DNA from: a virus
DNA length: 64,000 bases
IMG/VR virus record: IMGVR_UViG_3300050021_000500
Span: 1-64,000 of that record
Strand: one strand, 5' to 3'
The notes beneath the pieces were generated by a model that saw only the letters and a list, made by a program, of their open reading frames with translations, was not told the DNA's origin and did no database searches. A program made the position numbers and the translations under genes. Below are positions 7,280-15,569 of this stretch, one piece after another. Within the stretch, counting starts at the first letter, position 1; the number at the start of each line of letters is the position of its first letter.

Positions 7280-7378
7280 CCCAGAGCCGCTTCAGCGGGC
7301 CGTCTTCGGCCCGACGGTTAAAGCGGCGGCGCCGAGCAAGCGCCCCGCGCGCTGAGGCCAAGGCCCGATAGCTTTAAG
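7280..7378 (-). repeat. Structured hairpin element D (reverse, right boundary of cassette A-D)
   Basis: Read on the minus strand: TAAAGCTATCGGG, a variable stretch, CGCCGCCG, arm GCCGCTTTA, ACCGTC, inner stem GGGCCG-AAGA-CGGCCC, GC, arm TGAAGCGGC, CTCTGG. One arm pair is a G-T wobble; the rest is complementary. The block begins exactly at the stop codon of the upstream glycosyltransferase fusion, whose TAA is part of the element. Confidence 0.75.
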
Positions 7379-9494
7379 CGTTAACGTTCGTTCTCCAGCG
7401 GATCCGGTCCACCTTGCCGCCCAGCGTGTCCGTTCGCAGATCCTTCCGTTCCGTGGGGACGGCGAGGATCATGGCCGACACGATGCCGCCGAATACGTTG
7501 ACCGGGTTGTTACGAAAATTGTTCGGGTTATAGAGCGGGATGTGGTGCTGATACAGCCGGTAATTGTGCTCCGTGAGCCAGAGGCCCAAGGCTTGCGTCG
7601 ATCCCTCGCGGTCGTTCTCCACGTAGATGAGCGGCCGGCAGCGCGCGATGGTCTGCTCCGCGCCTTTGAGGACGTCCAGCTCGTGACCTTCGCAGTCAGC
7701 CTTGAGGAAGTCCAGACATTGCAGTTGGAAACAATCGAGCGTATTCTGCATGACGGTGGGGCTCAACGGGTCGGTTGGCTGTTCTATAACGGCGCACCCG
7801 CCGGGGTTCCGTGCGTCGAATCCCTGCATCCGGATCTCGCGGCAACTGGCACCGAGAGCGGAGCGGAAACTATAGACGCCGGGGCGCCCCGCATTCTCAC
7901 ACAATATCTGGAAGACACCGAGTTGTGGCTCAAACGCGAAGACGCAACCGGTGGGGGCCACGATCTGCGCCAGCACCACGGTATGCGCGCCGATGTTGGC
8001 TCCGGCTTCCACGACCACATCGCCCGGCTTCAGCAGGCGGCGGAAGAGGCCGGCTTCACCTTCAGACCATTCCCCATAAAGGTCCAACGATCGGCCGAGC
8101 CATTGGTCTGTGGGGTAGAACGTCATCGGACCGTAGCGGCACTGGCGGGTGATGGTAGTTGCTCTTATAGGCTCGACACCAGTGTTCGTTTGCAGCGTCT
8201 GTACAGCGTCGGACAAGTCCCTCTTCACCCGCTCGATCACGGCCTGCCAATCGTTTGTCTCCTCCTGCCGGTAGAGCCGCATGGAGGGATACCATGGGGT
8301 CCGCGTCCCTTCCGCGCCCCACCGCCAGTCGCTCAACGTCGAAAGCAGCACCCACACCGGCTTGCCCAGCGCGCCCGCCAAGTGCGCCATACCGGTATCG
8401 ACCGAAATCACGAGGTCCAGATGGGCCATCTCGTCGGCTACGTCTGCCCAATCGTGGCAAAGGTCCCGCAGGTTATGCAGGCCCGATTCCGTGTCCTTCA
8501 TCTGAAGCGACACGAATTCGACGCCCGGAACCTCGAGCAGGGGCTTCAGGTGTTCGAAGGCCATGGAGCGGAACTCATCGCGCGCGTGCTTCGGGTTGCC
8601 CTTCCAGGAAAGACCCACGCGAAAGCTCGATGTCCGGGTGACCGCACGACCGAGATATGGCCCTGCGGTTTCGAGAATCCGAGCCGTACCCAGTTTCAGC
8701 GGCAAGCTGCTCATGCCCACCCAGCAATCCAGTTGCACGGTATGCGCCTCGGCATCCGAGGTCACAATTCGAGCCCAGGGAAACGCGCGGGCGAACAATC
8801 GCGCCAACTCCGGATAGCCGTAGACGATTACGTTGGCGCCCAGGTCATGCAGCAGCGGCAAATAGCGCGAGAACATGATCTCGTCGCCGAGCCCCTGCTC
8901 CCGGACCACCATGATGGTCTTGCCAGCGAGCGGCTCGCCATCCCACTCCGGGTATTCATCCATCGGGGCAACCAGGCTGATGCGGCTGGGCCGGTGCTCG
9001 TAGTCCTTCCACCCCTGCGCATAATCGCCTAGTTTCAACTTCAGGCAGGCGCGGGCGAAGAGCAGATCGTGGTTGCCGGGTTCGATCTGGAGCCCATCGC
9101 AGAGAGCCCAGCCGGCGCTTTCCACCAGGCCCTGTTGCTCGTAGATCGAATAGAGCTCGAGGTAGGCCGAGACGCACATCGGGTCGGCCATCAGGGCCTG
9201 CCCACACCAGTTGTTCGCCTGAGCAAAGTCTCTCAGGTGGTCGCACGCCAACGCCAGATTGATACACGGCAAGGGGTCCTTGCTATCCAGACTGGCCGCC
9301 TGGATGAAGCACTCACGCGCGCGTGTCCACTCTTTGGCTGCCATATGGCAGCGGCCGAGGCCGTTCCAGGCTTTGGCGTTGGCTTGGTCCAACTCCAGCG
9401 CCCATTCGTAGACCCGCCGGGTGATTTCCGACTCCTTGGGCTTGGCACCGGCCAGCTCGGCGAGGAAAGCGGCGAGTTCGGTGGCGCACGTCAT
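7374..9494 (-). CDS. TPR - glycosyltransferase - FkbM methyltransferase fusion (706 aa)
   Basis: Three domains in one 706-residue protein. Residues about 5-165 are tetratricopeptide repeats (NAKAWNGLGRCHMAAKEW, KDPLPCINLALACDHL, CVSAYLELYSIYEQQG). Residues about 175-440 match TPR-linked GT-B glycosyltransferases, with WDGEPLAGKTIMVVREQGLGDE, FRVGLSWKGNPKHARDEFRSM and LVISVDTGMAHLAGALGKPVW. Residues about 465-665 are an FkbM-type SAM methyltransferase (VVEAGANIGAHTVVLAQ for SAM, FAFEPQ, LKADCEGHELDVLKGAE). It could add and then O-methylate a sugar on a virion or surface glycan. It lies among capsid genes, two genes downstream of the portal side. The TAA is supplied by element D. Confidence 0.88.
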   Translation of the reverse strand: MTCATELAAFLAELAGAKPKESEITRRVYEWALELDQANAKAWNGLGRCHMAAKEWTRARECFIQAASLDSKDPLPCINLALACDHLRDFAQANNWCGQALMADPMCVSAYLELYSIYEQQGLVESAGWALCDGLQIEPGNHDLLFARACLKLKLGDYAQGWKDYEHRPSRISLVAPMDEYPEWDGEPLAGKTIMVVREQGLGDEIMFSRYLPLLHDLGANVIVYGYPELARLFARAFPWARIVTSDAEAHTVQLDCWVGMSSLPLKLGTARILETAGPYLGRAVTRTSSFRVGLSWKGNPKHARDEFRSMAFEHLKPLLEVPGVEFVSLQMKDTESGLHNLRDLCHDWADVADEMAHLDLVISVDTGMAHLAGALGKPVWVLLSTLSDWRWGAEGTRTPWYPSMRLYRQEETNDWQAVIERVKRDLSDAVQTLQTNTGVEPIRATTITRQCRYGPMTFYPTDQWLGRSLDLYGEWSEGEAGLFRRLLKPGDVVVEAGANIGAHTVVLAQIVAPTGCVFAFEPQLGVFQILCENAGRPGVYSFRSALGASCREIRMQGFDARNPGGCAVIEQPTDPLSPTVMQNTLDCFQLQCLDFLKADCEGHELDVLKGAEQTIARCRPLIYVENDREGSTQALGLWLTEHNYRLYQHHIPLYNPNNFRNNPVNVFGGIVSAMILAVPTERKDLRTDTLGGKVDRIRWRTNVNA

Positions 9495-9830
9495 TTATGC
9501 CGCCGCCTTTGTCGTCACGTTCCGCGCGGCGCCGCACCGGGCGCACACGTCCTCCAGCCAATCGTGCCGCATCCAAGGTGCCCGACACCGCGGAGCCTTA
9601 CGCGCGCGGCTCGCCTTTGAAGGCGAGGAGGTAACGGCGGCAAGCGTGCCGCGGAAGCTGCCGTCCGGAGCAACCCGGTACACGCGCTCCCGGTCCATTT
9701 CGATCACGTCGCCCGGCTTGCCGCGGTACAGCGTGCCACGCCCGCGCTCCGCGCTCCGGCGAACCGCCGCTTTGCTGGTCCCCCGAGCAAAGGTCCTCTC
9801 TGCCGCCAACTTCTGTAATCCCGTCATCAT
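9495..9830 (-). CDS. Basic protein with C-terminal zinc-binding motif (111 aa)
   Basis: 111 residues, strongly basic, with a central SH3-like stretch (TLYRGKPGDVIEMDRERVYRVAPDGSF pattern) and a C-terminal H-x5-C-x2-C cluster (HDWLEDVCARCGAARN). ATGA overlap with the capsid-fragment gene upstream supports this start. Found between the capsid-like fragment and the glycosyltransferase fusion. Family not recognised; a nucleic-acid-binding or virion accessory role is possible. Confidence 0.7.
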   Translation of the reverse strand: MMTGLQKLAAERTFARGTSKAAVRRSAERGRGTLYRGKPGDVIEMDRERVYRVAPDGSFRGTLAAVTSSPSKASRARKAPRCRAPWMRHDWLEDVCARCGAARNVTTKAAA

Positions 9831-10006
9831 ATGAGTTTCTCCGTGAATCCCCCGTGCAGCGCCAGCAAGTCGTTTTCGACTTTCTGCGCGATCGCCGCCA
9901 CCGCTGGTGCCATGTACATCTTCAGTAGATCCGGTACCGCCAGCACCTTGGTCACATCCGAAATCTGGAACGTCGCTTCCGCATGAACTCCCGTTTCTTC
10001 CGCCAT
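9827..10006 (-). CDS. Capsid-helix fragment paralogue (59 aa)
   Basis: 59 residues whose centre repeats the major capsid protein: HAEATFQISDVTKVLAVPDL against HVESTFNIPDATKVLASVDL, then APAVAAIAQKVENDLLAL against RPAIIAIATRIENDLLAC. This is the spine-helix region only. It has its own AAGGGGG ribosome-binding site and an ATGA overlap with the next gene, so it appears to be expressed rather than debris. A role as a capsid-assembly modulator is inferred; it could also be a decaying partial duplication. Confidence 0.65.
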   Translation of the reverse strand: MAEETGVHAEATFQISDVTKVLAVPDLLKMYMAPAVAAIAQKVENDLLALHGGFTEKLI

Positions 10007-10017
10007 CGAAGTCCCCC

Positions 10018-10176
10018 TTACCAATTTCTCCAACACCAGCCGAGCCAATACGCCGTGAAGCGGCGCCGGCCATGCCAGTTGAATTGCGGCACTAACTGGA
10101 AGCCCGTGATCGCGCGCACCGAATGATGCGGGCGCGGCAACCGGAACGCGAACTTACGCCACTGCCCCCACTTCAT
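10018..10176 (-). CDS. Small Trp/Arg-rich protein (52 aa)
   Basis: 52 residues (starts MKWGQWRKFAFRLPRPHH) rich in Trp, Arg and His. It begins inside the 3' end of the portal gene and ends 11 bases before the capsid-fragment gene, whose ribosome-binding site overlaps its stop. The dense composition and exact fit between neighbours support a gene. No family recognised. Confidence 0.5.
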   Translation of the reverse strand: MKWGQWRKFAFRLPRPHHSVRAITGFQLVPQFNWHGRRRFTAYWLGWCWRNW

Positions 10177-11764
10177 TTTTCGCCTGCTGTCGCGTGGCCA
10201 GCCGGTTGAAGCTCTGCGCAAAGGCCTGCTGCTGTTGAGCTACCTGCTGATCCTTCCCTTGCTGCTCGCGTTCCGCCGTGGTAGGCGATGCGTCGATTTC
10301 GTCGAAGATCGTTTGCTTGATGTCTTCGTTGCGGTCTTCGAGATAGTCCGCCGCCACTCGCTTCATACAGGCTTTTTCCAGCGTCTTGCTGGCTTCGAAG
10401 ATGCCAAGATCCAGCATCTCCTGGGCAGTCCCAATGGATTCGGTCACCGGCTCCGTGGTGAAGGTGAAACCAGAAACGTCCAGAGTGGTTGTCTCGTCGT
10501 CTCCCCCGCGGGCGACTACCACGTCGGCGAATACGTCCTGCATGACGTTGATGATGCGGTCGCCGAAGCCGTTGAGAATTTCGTTGGCCGGCATCATGTC
10601 TATCTCTTTCGAATAGCCGGAGGCTCCCGACGCCGAAGCGCTCGAAGATCGTCCCTGCGCCTGAAGGTAGAAACTTCGGTAGATTTCCTCGCGCAAGGTA
10701 TCGAGGCGGGCCTGCGAAAGCGCGTAACTGGCCGCCGGCGGCGCCGCCCATTCGAACTTGTCGTTCGGGCCGAACATCAGGTAGCCCACTTGCGAGATGG
10801 TCATCGGCCCGGGATCGCGGTCGCTGAACACAATCGGCATGGGGATGTTGCCCATGAACAAGCCCCAGGCCAGCGAATTGTCCTGGTTCAGGTGATCGAC
10901 CAATTGCAGGAAGCTGCGATTGCCCAGCCACAATTCCTCAGGCAACACGATACGGCGGATGGGCACCCGATTGACCGCGGCCAGGGCGTGCGTTCCCTCA
11001 TCTTCCAACTCGGCAAAGGCGCTTTCCTGCTGGATGTTTTTCCCGTTGGAATCGATCAGTTGAATGGTCTGACCGTCCGTGAATCCGTCCTGGTTCTTGC
11101 CCTGGATCGCCTTCTCGGTGCCGTCCCACTTGTAGACCTGGTATTTCTGCCGGTCGAAGTAATACCAGCGGATCACGGTCCCCGATGCTTCGAGAAACGT
11201 GCGCTGGTCCTCGATGGCTTTGATGACCACCCATTCCAGGTTGCCGGCTTCGTCCGTCGCCCAATTCAGCACGTCCTGCGGGGCGTACTGCACCACGTAG
11301 GGCTTGTCGAGGCCCATCTGCTGTTCATCGGCGCGGCTCTGCGGCTCCGCCAGGGCTTTCGGGCGGTCCGTCAGTATCCAGGCTCGGCCATAGAGCGCCA
11401 AGTTGCGGAACGTCGCCCGGTGAAAATCGCTGTAGGAGCTCGCGGCGCGGTCGCAATTGCCAAGGAACTCCTTGTACCAGGGATCGGCGCCATCCGGCTT
11501 GATGTTGATCTGTGGATTCCTGCGCCAGAGCTGCGAGGTATACCAGCCCAAGACGGTGCCCAGGATGTTCTGGTAGGTCAACCGGCGGATTCTTTCTGCG
11601 TATACATCAACGAGCTCCTTCGGCGCCCTCACCAGGAACTGCTCGGCCGCCTGCTTGAGCCGGATTCCCCCGGAGGCGAGAAGCTCGAACATCTCCCAGG
11701 CCTCAGAGTAAAGCACATGCTCAGGGGAGCGGCGGTTGAGTTTGGCAACGGGGACTTGGGGCAT
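10154..11764 (-). CDS. Phage portal protein (536 aa)
   Basis: 536 residues, the size and position (after terminase, before scaffold and capsid) of a portal. N-terminal helical region (EAWEMFELLASGGIRLKQA), central wing with WVVIKAIEDQRTFLEASGTV and a DSNGKNIQQESAFAEL strand segment. It then has the conserved 'NRVPIRRIVLPEELWLGNRSFLQLVDHLNQDNSLAW' stretch of DUF4055-type portals, and a Gln-rich C-terminal helix (QQQQAFAQSFNRLA) like portal barrel tails. It would form the dodecameric DNA gate at the capsid vertex. The subfamily call is from remembered motifs. Confidence 0.85.
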   Translation of the reverse strand: MPQVPVAKLNRRSPEHVLYSEAWEMFELLASGGIRLKQAAEQFLVRAPKELVDVYAERIRRLTYQNILGTVLGWYTSQLWRRNPQINIKPDGADPWYKEFLGNCDRAASSYSDFHRATFRNLALYGRAWILTDRPKALAEPQSRADEQQMGLDKPYVVQYAPQDVLNWATDEAGNLEWVVIKAIEDQRTFLEASGTVIRWYYFDRQKYQVYKWDGTEKAIQGKNQDGFTDGQTIQLIDSNGKNIQQESAFAELEDEGTHALAAVNRVPIRRIVLPEELWLGNRSFLQLVDHLNQDNSLAWGLFMGNIPMPIVFSDRDPGPMTISQVGYLMFGPNDKFEWAAPPAASYALSQARLDTLREEIYRSFYLQAQGRSSSASASGASGYSKEIDMMPANEILNGFGDRIINVMQDVFADVVVARGGDDETTTLDVSGFTFTTEPVTESIGTAQEMLDLGIFEASKTLEKACMKRVAADYLEDRNEDIKQTIFDEIDASPTTAEREQQGKDQQVAQQQQAFAQSFNRLATRQQAKNEVGAVA

Positions 11765-11774
11765 TCAGGGAGCC

Positions 11775-12107
11775 TTAATTTGAAACGAGCGTAACTTTCA
11801 CTTTTTGGCCCGAGGTGCCATGGACCCAGAAGACCGCGGGATCCACCAGGTATGCGCCGGACACCGGATCGTTGAAGCGGTCCAACGGCACGCCGGTCAC
11901 TGGGGCCGCGAGCTCCTGGATACTGACGCCCGTTCCATTGTTGGAAACATTGGCGAGTCCGACGTAGGCCGCGGCGCCGTTGCCGCGCAAGGGCTCGATC
12001 AGGACGCGCCGCGCCAGGGCATGTGCCGGCCAGTCGGTGACGCCGTTGGTGGGATCCGTCAATTGGATAGCGGTGGAACCGAAGGTAATCAAGGCTGAAA
12101 AGATCAT
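11775..12107 (-). CDS. Small beta-rich late protein (110 aa)
   Basis: 110 residues after AAAGGAG. Composition (Thr, Val, Gly, Asn) and motifs such as GAAAYVGLANVSNNGTGVSI resemble small virion proteins that report fibre or decoration folds. It sits between the GT-A glycosyltransferase and the portal. No cysteines or membrane segment. Unrecognised; virion protein likely from context. Confidence 0.7.
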   Translation of the reverse strand: MIFSALITFGSTAIQLTDPTNGVTDWPAHALARRVLIEPLRGNGAAAYVGLANVSNNGTGVSIQELAAPVTGVPLDRFNDPVSGAYLVDPAVFWVHGTSGQKVKVTLVSN

Positions 12108-12153
12108 AAAACTCCTTTGCGCGAGAAACCGCTGGCTTCAGCCGCGCGGTTGC

Positions 12154-13137
12154 TTATGCCCCATACCCCACAAACGGGACCGCAGGGGCTGCCGGCGGGA
12201 CCACATCATCTCCGCGGCCTTCCAGATACGCGATAATCTCGTTTTCCATGTCCGGCTTGTTGCCCACGAACTGCCAGAGGCCCTGCGGATCCTTCACCAG
12301 GTCGGTTGACGCATCGAAGGCGTACTTGGTCAAAATCTGCCACCGCGTGCTGTAGCCGCGCTGGTTGATCGGCCCGTGATAGTAGTGGATCGCGTGATTG
12401 TCCACCACCCCGATGCGCCCGTGCAGCAGCGCGGCGCGTGCCGCCCATTGCTCGAGCGCCCGGCAGTATCCGGGGCTAACCATTTGCTTGCGCAGGTACG
12501 GATCCGTCAGCCCCAACAGGGCGAAAATCATGTGCCAGTCGGCGCTGCCCACGGGCTCGGTGTCCAGTAGGCCGCCCAGCGTCTGGTAGGCTGAACGCGT
12601 CATTGCCCATGCTCCGCCGGTGGCGCCCAGCCATCCGGTCCCCTCTGCATCGGGGCGCTTGCCCTGCCGCCAGGCTCCCATGAAACTGGGCATCGTGCTT
12701 TCGTGCCGGAACCCGGACTGCAAGGCGCTGTAGCTCGTGAACAACTGCACTACCGGATAACGCTGCATCAGGTGGATGGCCTCGTAGGGCCAGTCCGGCC
12801 GCGTCATCTGCATATCGGCGTCGATGAAGGCCAAGTACTGGCACTCCGGGCCCATGCGCTGCACGGCGATATTTTGCAGGTTCTCCTTGTACCACATGTC
12901 CTGATTGGTGCGCAGTTGGATATGCAGCGGGTTGCCGGCTTCGGTCAGTTCGAACGCCCGTCTGCCATAGGCCAGTTCCACGGTGTGGAGGACAACGCCC
13001 GACGCCGCCATGTGCTCCGCGAAACAGCGGTAGTGCATGTAGCGGCTACGGAAACGGTCCGGGTTGAATACGGCTGCGACCACGTGCAGACGGTCTTCGA
13101 TTGGTTTTACGTGAGGGGAAACGTGCGAGCAGTTCAT
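12154..13137 (-). CDS. GT-A type glycosyltransferase (family 2-like, 327 aa)
   Basis: 327 residues with a GT-A fold signature. An N-terminal strand (HVVAAVFNPDRFRSRY) is followed by a nucleotide-sugar DxD motif in 'YLAFIDADMQMTRPDWPYEAI' and a 'GWLGATGGAWAMTRSAYQTLGGLLD' acceptor-region signature. 'GSADWHMIFALLG' and the C-terminal YHGPINQRGYSTRW complete the domain. It would transfer a sugar to a virion protein or surface glycan. With the GT/FkbM fusion it gives the late operon two glycosylation genes. ATGA overlap with the metallopeptidase gene downstream supports the operon. Confidence 0.82.
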   Translation of the reverse strand: MNCSHVSPHVKPIEDRLHVVAAVFNPDRFRSRYMHYRCFAEHMAASGVVLHTVELAYGRRAFELTEAGNPLHIQLRTNQDMWYKENLQNIAVQRMGPECQYLAFIDADMQMTRPDWPYEAIHLMQRYPVVQLFTSYSALQSGFRHESTMPSFMGAWRQGKRPDAEGTGWLGATGGAWAMTRSAYQTLGGLLDTEPVGSADWHMIFALLGLTDPYLRKQMVSPGYCRALEQWAARAALLHGRIGVVDNHAIHYYHGPINQRGYSTRWQILTKYAFDASTDLVKDPQGLWQFVGNKPDMENEIIAYLEGRGDDVVPPAAPAVPFVGYGA

Positions 13138-13505
13138 TTCTTTTTGATTCTGTTTTGGGGCTTTTGAAGCTGCTGTCCCGTCGCCGGATGTTCTTTGTCG
13201 AACCCAGTCAGCATCCCGTTGTCTGCCAGCACCTGATACATGCCAAAGGAAAGCGCGGTAACGATTTCTTCTTCGAGCTTGTCATCCTTCAATCGTTTCG
13301 ATAGCCCGGTCTGCCATGCGACCGCGTGCATGATCTCGTGCAGAAGACACTGTTTTTTCTTCTGGTCCGTGGTGTTGGGGTCGATGTAAATCGTCTGGGT
13401 CGCGTAGTGACAAGACCCGAAGACGCTGCCCTCTCTGGACACAGCGTCCGACTCCACCACCTTCCACTCGAACCCGTTGATCTTGAGCGTCGCCGGCAGT
13501 TTCAT
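13134..13505 (-). CDS. HExxH zinc metallopeptidase-like protein (123 aa)
   Basis: 123 residues with a zincin motif HEIMHAVAWQTG near residue 68, preceded by 'TIYIDPNTTDQKKKQCLL'. This fits small phage metallopeptidases of the ImmA/IrrE or minigluzincin type. It starts at MKLPATLKINGF, with its ATG overlapping the preceding stop (ATGA). A polybasic tail (QNRIKKK) ends it. The role could be virion protein processing or cleavage of a host regulator; substrate unknown. Confidence 0.72.
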   Translation of the reverse strand: MKLPATLKINGFEWKVVESDAVSREGSVFGSCHYATQTIYIDPNTTDQKKKQCLLHEIMHAVAWQTGLSKRLKDDKLEEEIVTALSFGMYQVLADNGMLTGFDKEHPATGQQLQKPQNRIKKK

Positions 13506-13801
13506 AGTGAGTTCCGTCGTTCTTTGATCTGTCGCACAATTTCGCCGGCCATCGCTTCGTCGTCTGCCCACTGCTCTGCGCCAGGGGAACGCCGCAGTGC
13601 CGCTAACGCGCTCCGCAGCCATTCGAATGCCTGCCTCACGTTCGATTGAAGGCCGGCCGGGCCATCGGACGCCAACAACGCCGCAATCTCGCCCACGCCG
13701 GCCTTGCCGTATTTCTCCTTGGCAGCTTCGACCTGGATTTGGGCGGCTCGCTCTGCAAGCAGGCGGCGCACGTTAGGTCCGAGGGGAGTTTTCGTGGTCA
13801 T
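13502..13801 (-). CDS. Hypothetical helical protein (99 aa)
   Basis: 99 residues, mainly Ala-rich helices (GEIAALLASDGPAGLQSNVRQ region), basic C-terminus. Its stop overlaps the metallopeptidase start, so the two are probably co-translated. Family not recognised. Confidence 0.65.
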   Translation of the reverse strand: MTTKTPLGPNVRRLLAERAAQIQVEAAKEKYGKAGVGEIAALLASDGPAGLQSNVRQAFEWLRSALAALRRSPGAEQWADDEAMAGEIVRQIKERRNSL

Positions 13802-13841
13802 AACGGGTGTGGTTGGCTGCCCTATCGTGTGGTTATGTGTT

Positions 13842-13860
13842 GGGCGGCATCACACCGCCC
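13842..13860. other. Intergenic hairpin
   Basis: A GGGCGG ... CCGCCC stem of six base pairs with a seven-base loop in the gap between the 82-aa and 99-aa genes. No T run follows on either strand; it could affect mRNA processing rather than terminate. Confidence 0.3.
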
Positions 13861-13886
13861 TGTCAGATTCAGCTCCGCTAGCGTTC

Positions 13887-14135
13887 TTACAGCTCAGATG
13901 CGGCGCCCATCAAGGCGCTCGCCACTGCCCGCGCCTGCGCCTTCGTCATGAGCACTATCGTCTCGATGAAATGCCGGTCTTCCATCGTGTCGCTCTCTGC
14001 CGGCTGCGCAATCCGAATGGCCGTCTTCTTCGACTCTTCGTGCTTCCCGCCCACTCCATGCGCTGGGTTATAAATCTCCAGCATCATTTCTTGCGCGTCT
14101 CCGGTACCCTGCAAAAACCTAAATGTGACGTTCAT
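13887..14135 (-). CDS. Hypothetical protein (82 aa)
   Basis: 82 residues starting MNVTFRFLQG after AAGGAGCAAAACG, which decides the start over one twelve codons upstream. Predicted alpha/beta with a central Lys/Glu-rich strand and a C-terminal helix (KAQARAVASALMGAASEL). Between terminase large subunit and the 99-aa gene. No family recognised. Confidence 0.7.
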   Translation of the reverse strand: MNVTFRFLQGTGDAQEMMLEIYNPAHGVGGKHEESKKTAIRIAQPAESDTMEDRHFIETIVLMTKAQARAVASALMGAASEL

Positions 14136-14207
14136 CGTTTTGCTCCTTGTACGTGGCCTTTCGGTCGCCACGAAACCGTGTTTTGAAAGTGCTATCCCGT
14201 GATCCCG

Positions 14208-15569
14208 TTAGATCAGCCGTTCCGGCCTCGCCCCGCCCGGCTGCCGTAGGCCCATCTCGCTTTCGATCAGATACCCGAGCGCGTCGGACACGTGCGTCAA
14301 CTGCGGATCCGAGGTCTGATCGAGCGATCCGGTACCCGGCTTGAACGTCACCCGCTCCAAGTCGCGCACCAGGTTCTTGCATCGCGGATCCACGAACACG
14401 CGGCGCTGCTGCTGGGAATTACAGAGCCCGGCATTCACCGCGGCGACGCGATCGCGCACCGATGGATTCGAGGACTTGTACTTGAAACTGACCTGGTATT
14501 CTCGCCGGTTGGCGAAGAACTGCCGGATCACCGCCCAATCGCTGTTGGCGCCGGCGCCCACCGCCCGCTGTCTCGCACTACCCGAGGCGTCACCGTAGAC
14601 GTAGACCTGGAGAGGAGTTCCGTGGTGAAAGAGCTTCGTGTGCTCCACAAACTCTTCGCAGGCTTCCGGGGTATTCGAATCCGGCAGAAACAATTCGTCG
14701 ATCACGTGCACCGCCAGGCGTCTGCGGCCCATCAGGACATCGCTGCGATCCGACTGGTCTTCGATCTGAGCGATTATCGAGCACATGGGGTTGATGTTGA
14801 AATCCAGAGACCAGTAAAGCGGGCTGCGCGGTTCGTATTCCAATTCGCGGACGTTCTGCCGGCGGTCGAAGGCGTAGTAGGCGGCTCCGCTGTTGAGCGA
14901 GAGGTACTCGCCCATCACCTCTTGCCGGTAGAGCCGTTCGTCGTAACCCGCTTGCAGGGCTTCGTACATCCCGGTCTCGGCCACGTACTTGTTCTCGCGC
15001 GGAGAAGCCAGGGTGGCTTTGTAGCCCGGCTTCGGATCCGCGATGAAGGTCTCGTAGACCCAATCGAAGCCCTTGGGCGTCCATGCGGCGAATCCGCATC
15101 TCCGGTTGGCCGCAGGATGCCGCAACCTGCCTTGTAACCGGCTCCAGGCGGCCGGCGGGCAGTAGGTCAGTTCATCCAGTCCGAACCATGCCAGGTTCGT
15201 GCCGCGCAACCGTTCGAAGTTGTCCAGGCTGCGAAACAGAATCTCGGAGCCATAGAAGGGCGGGTCCGGCAGCGTCAGGATGCTTTCGGTAACCCCAAAG
15301 TCGAAACGGATATCCTCGGAGTCCAGAATCTCGTAGACCGTCCGCAGGGTGGCATCGCGCAGCATCGGGTACGTCGGGGCTCCTATGAGCCCGGGCAACC
15401 CAGGATTCATCGCCGCCAGAAAGAGCGCCTCGTAAATCAGCGCATACGATTTTCCGCTGCCAATCGGCCCAGAGTAGCCCTTGTAGAGCGTGCTCAGGTC
15501 GGCGTGGAATCTTCGTTGACTGGGGAGAGGCTCATATCGCCAGCCGGTTTCAACTGCTTCAGCAACCAT
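14208..15569 (-). CDS. Terminase large subunit (DNA-packaging ATPase/nuclease)
   Basis: 453 residues. N-terminal ATPase has Walker A 'GPIGSGKS' near residue 37 and a Walker B-like 'LAWFGLDE' near residue 128, followed by coupling motif region AAWTPKG. The C-terminal RNase H-fold nuclease has acidic residues in 'SLDFNINPM', 'VYVYGDASG' and a late 'QLTHVSDALGYLIE'. It drives genome translocation into the procapsid and cuts concatemers. It overlaps terS by 76 bases, and a roughly 70-base gap separates it from the next late gene. Pac versus cos type cannot be told from sequence alone. Confidence 0.92.
   Translation of the reverse strand: MVAEAVETGWRYEPLPSQRRFHADLSTLYKGYSGPIGSGKSYALIYEALFLAAMNPGLPGLIGAPTYPMLRDATLRTVYEILDSEDIRFDFGVTESILTLPDPPFYGSEILFRSLDNFERLRGTNLAWFGLDELTYCPPAAWSRLQGRLRHPAANRRCGFAAWTPKGFDWVYETFIADPKPGYKATLASPRENKYVAETGMYEALQAGYDERLYRQEVMGEYLSLNSGAAYYAFDRRQNVRELEYEPRSPLYWSLDFNINPMCSIIAQIEDQSDRSDVLMGRRRLAVHVIDELFLPDSNTPEACEEFVEHTKLFHHGTPLQVYVYGDASGSARQRAVGAGANSDWAVIRQFFANRREYQVSFKYKSSNPSVRDRVAAVNAGLCNSQQQRRVFVDPRCKNLVRDLERVTFKPGTGSLDQTSDPQLTHVSDALGYLIESEMGLRQPGGARPERLI

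Noticed and set aside
7542-9032. 496-codon plus-strand frame opposite the GT/FkbM fusion
   Set aside because: The minus-strand frame has three recognisable domains; this frame is a GC-rich shadow with no protein-like features.
10235-11794. 519-codon plus-strand frame opposite the portal gene
   Set aside because: Antisense shadow of the portal; composition is Arg/His/Val-rich and there is no start signal.
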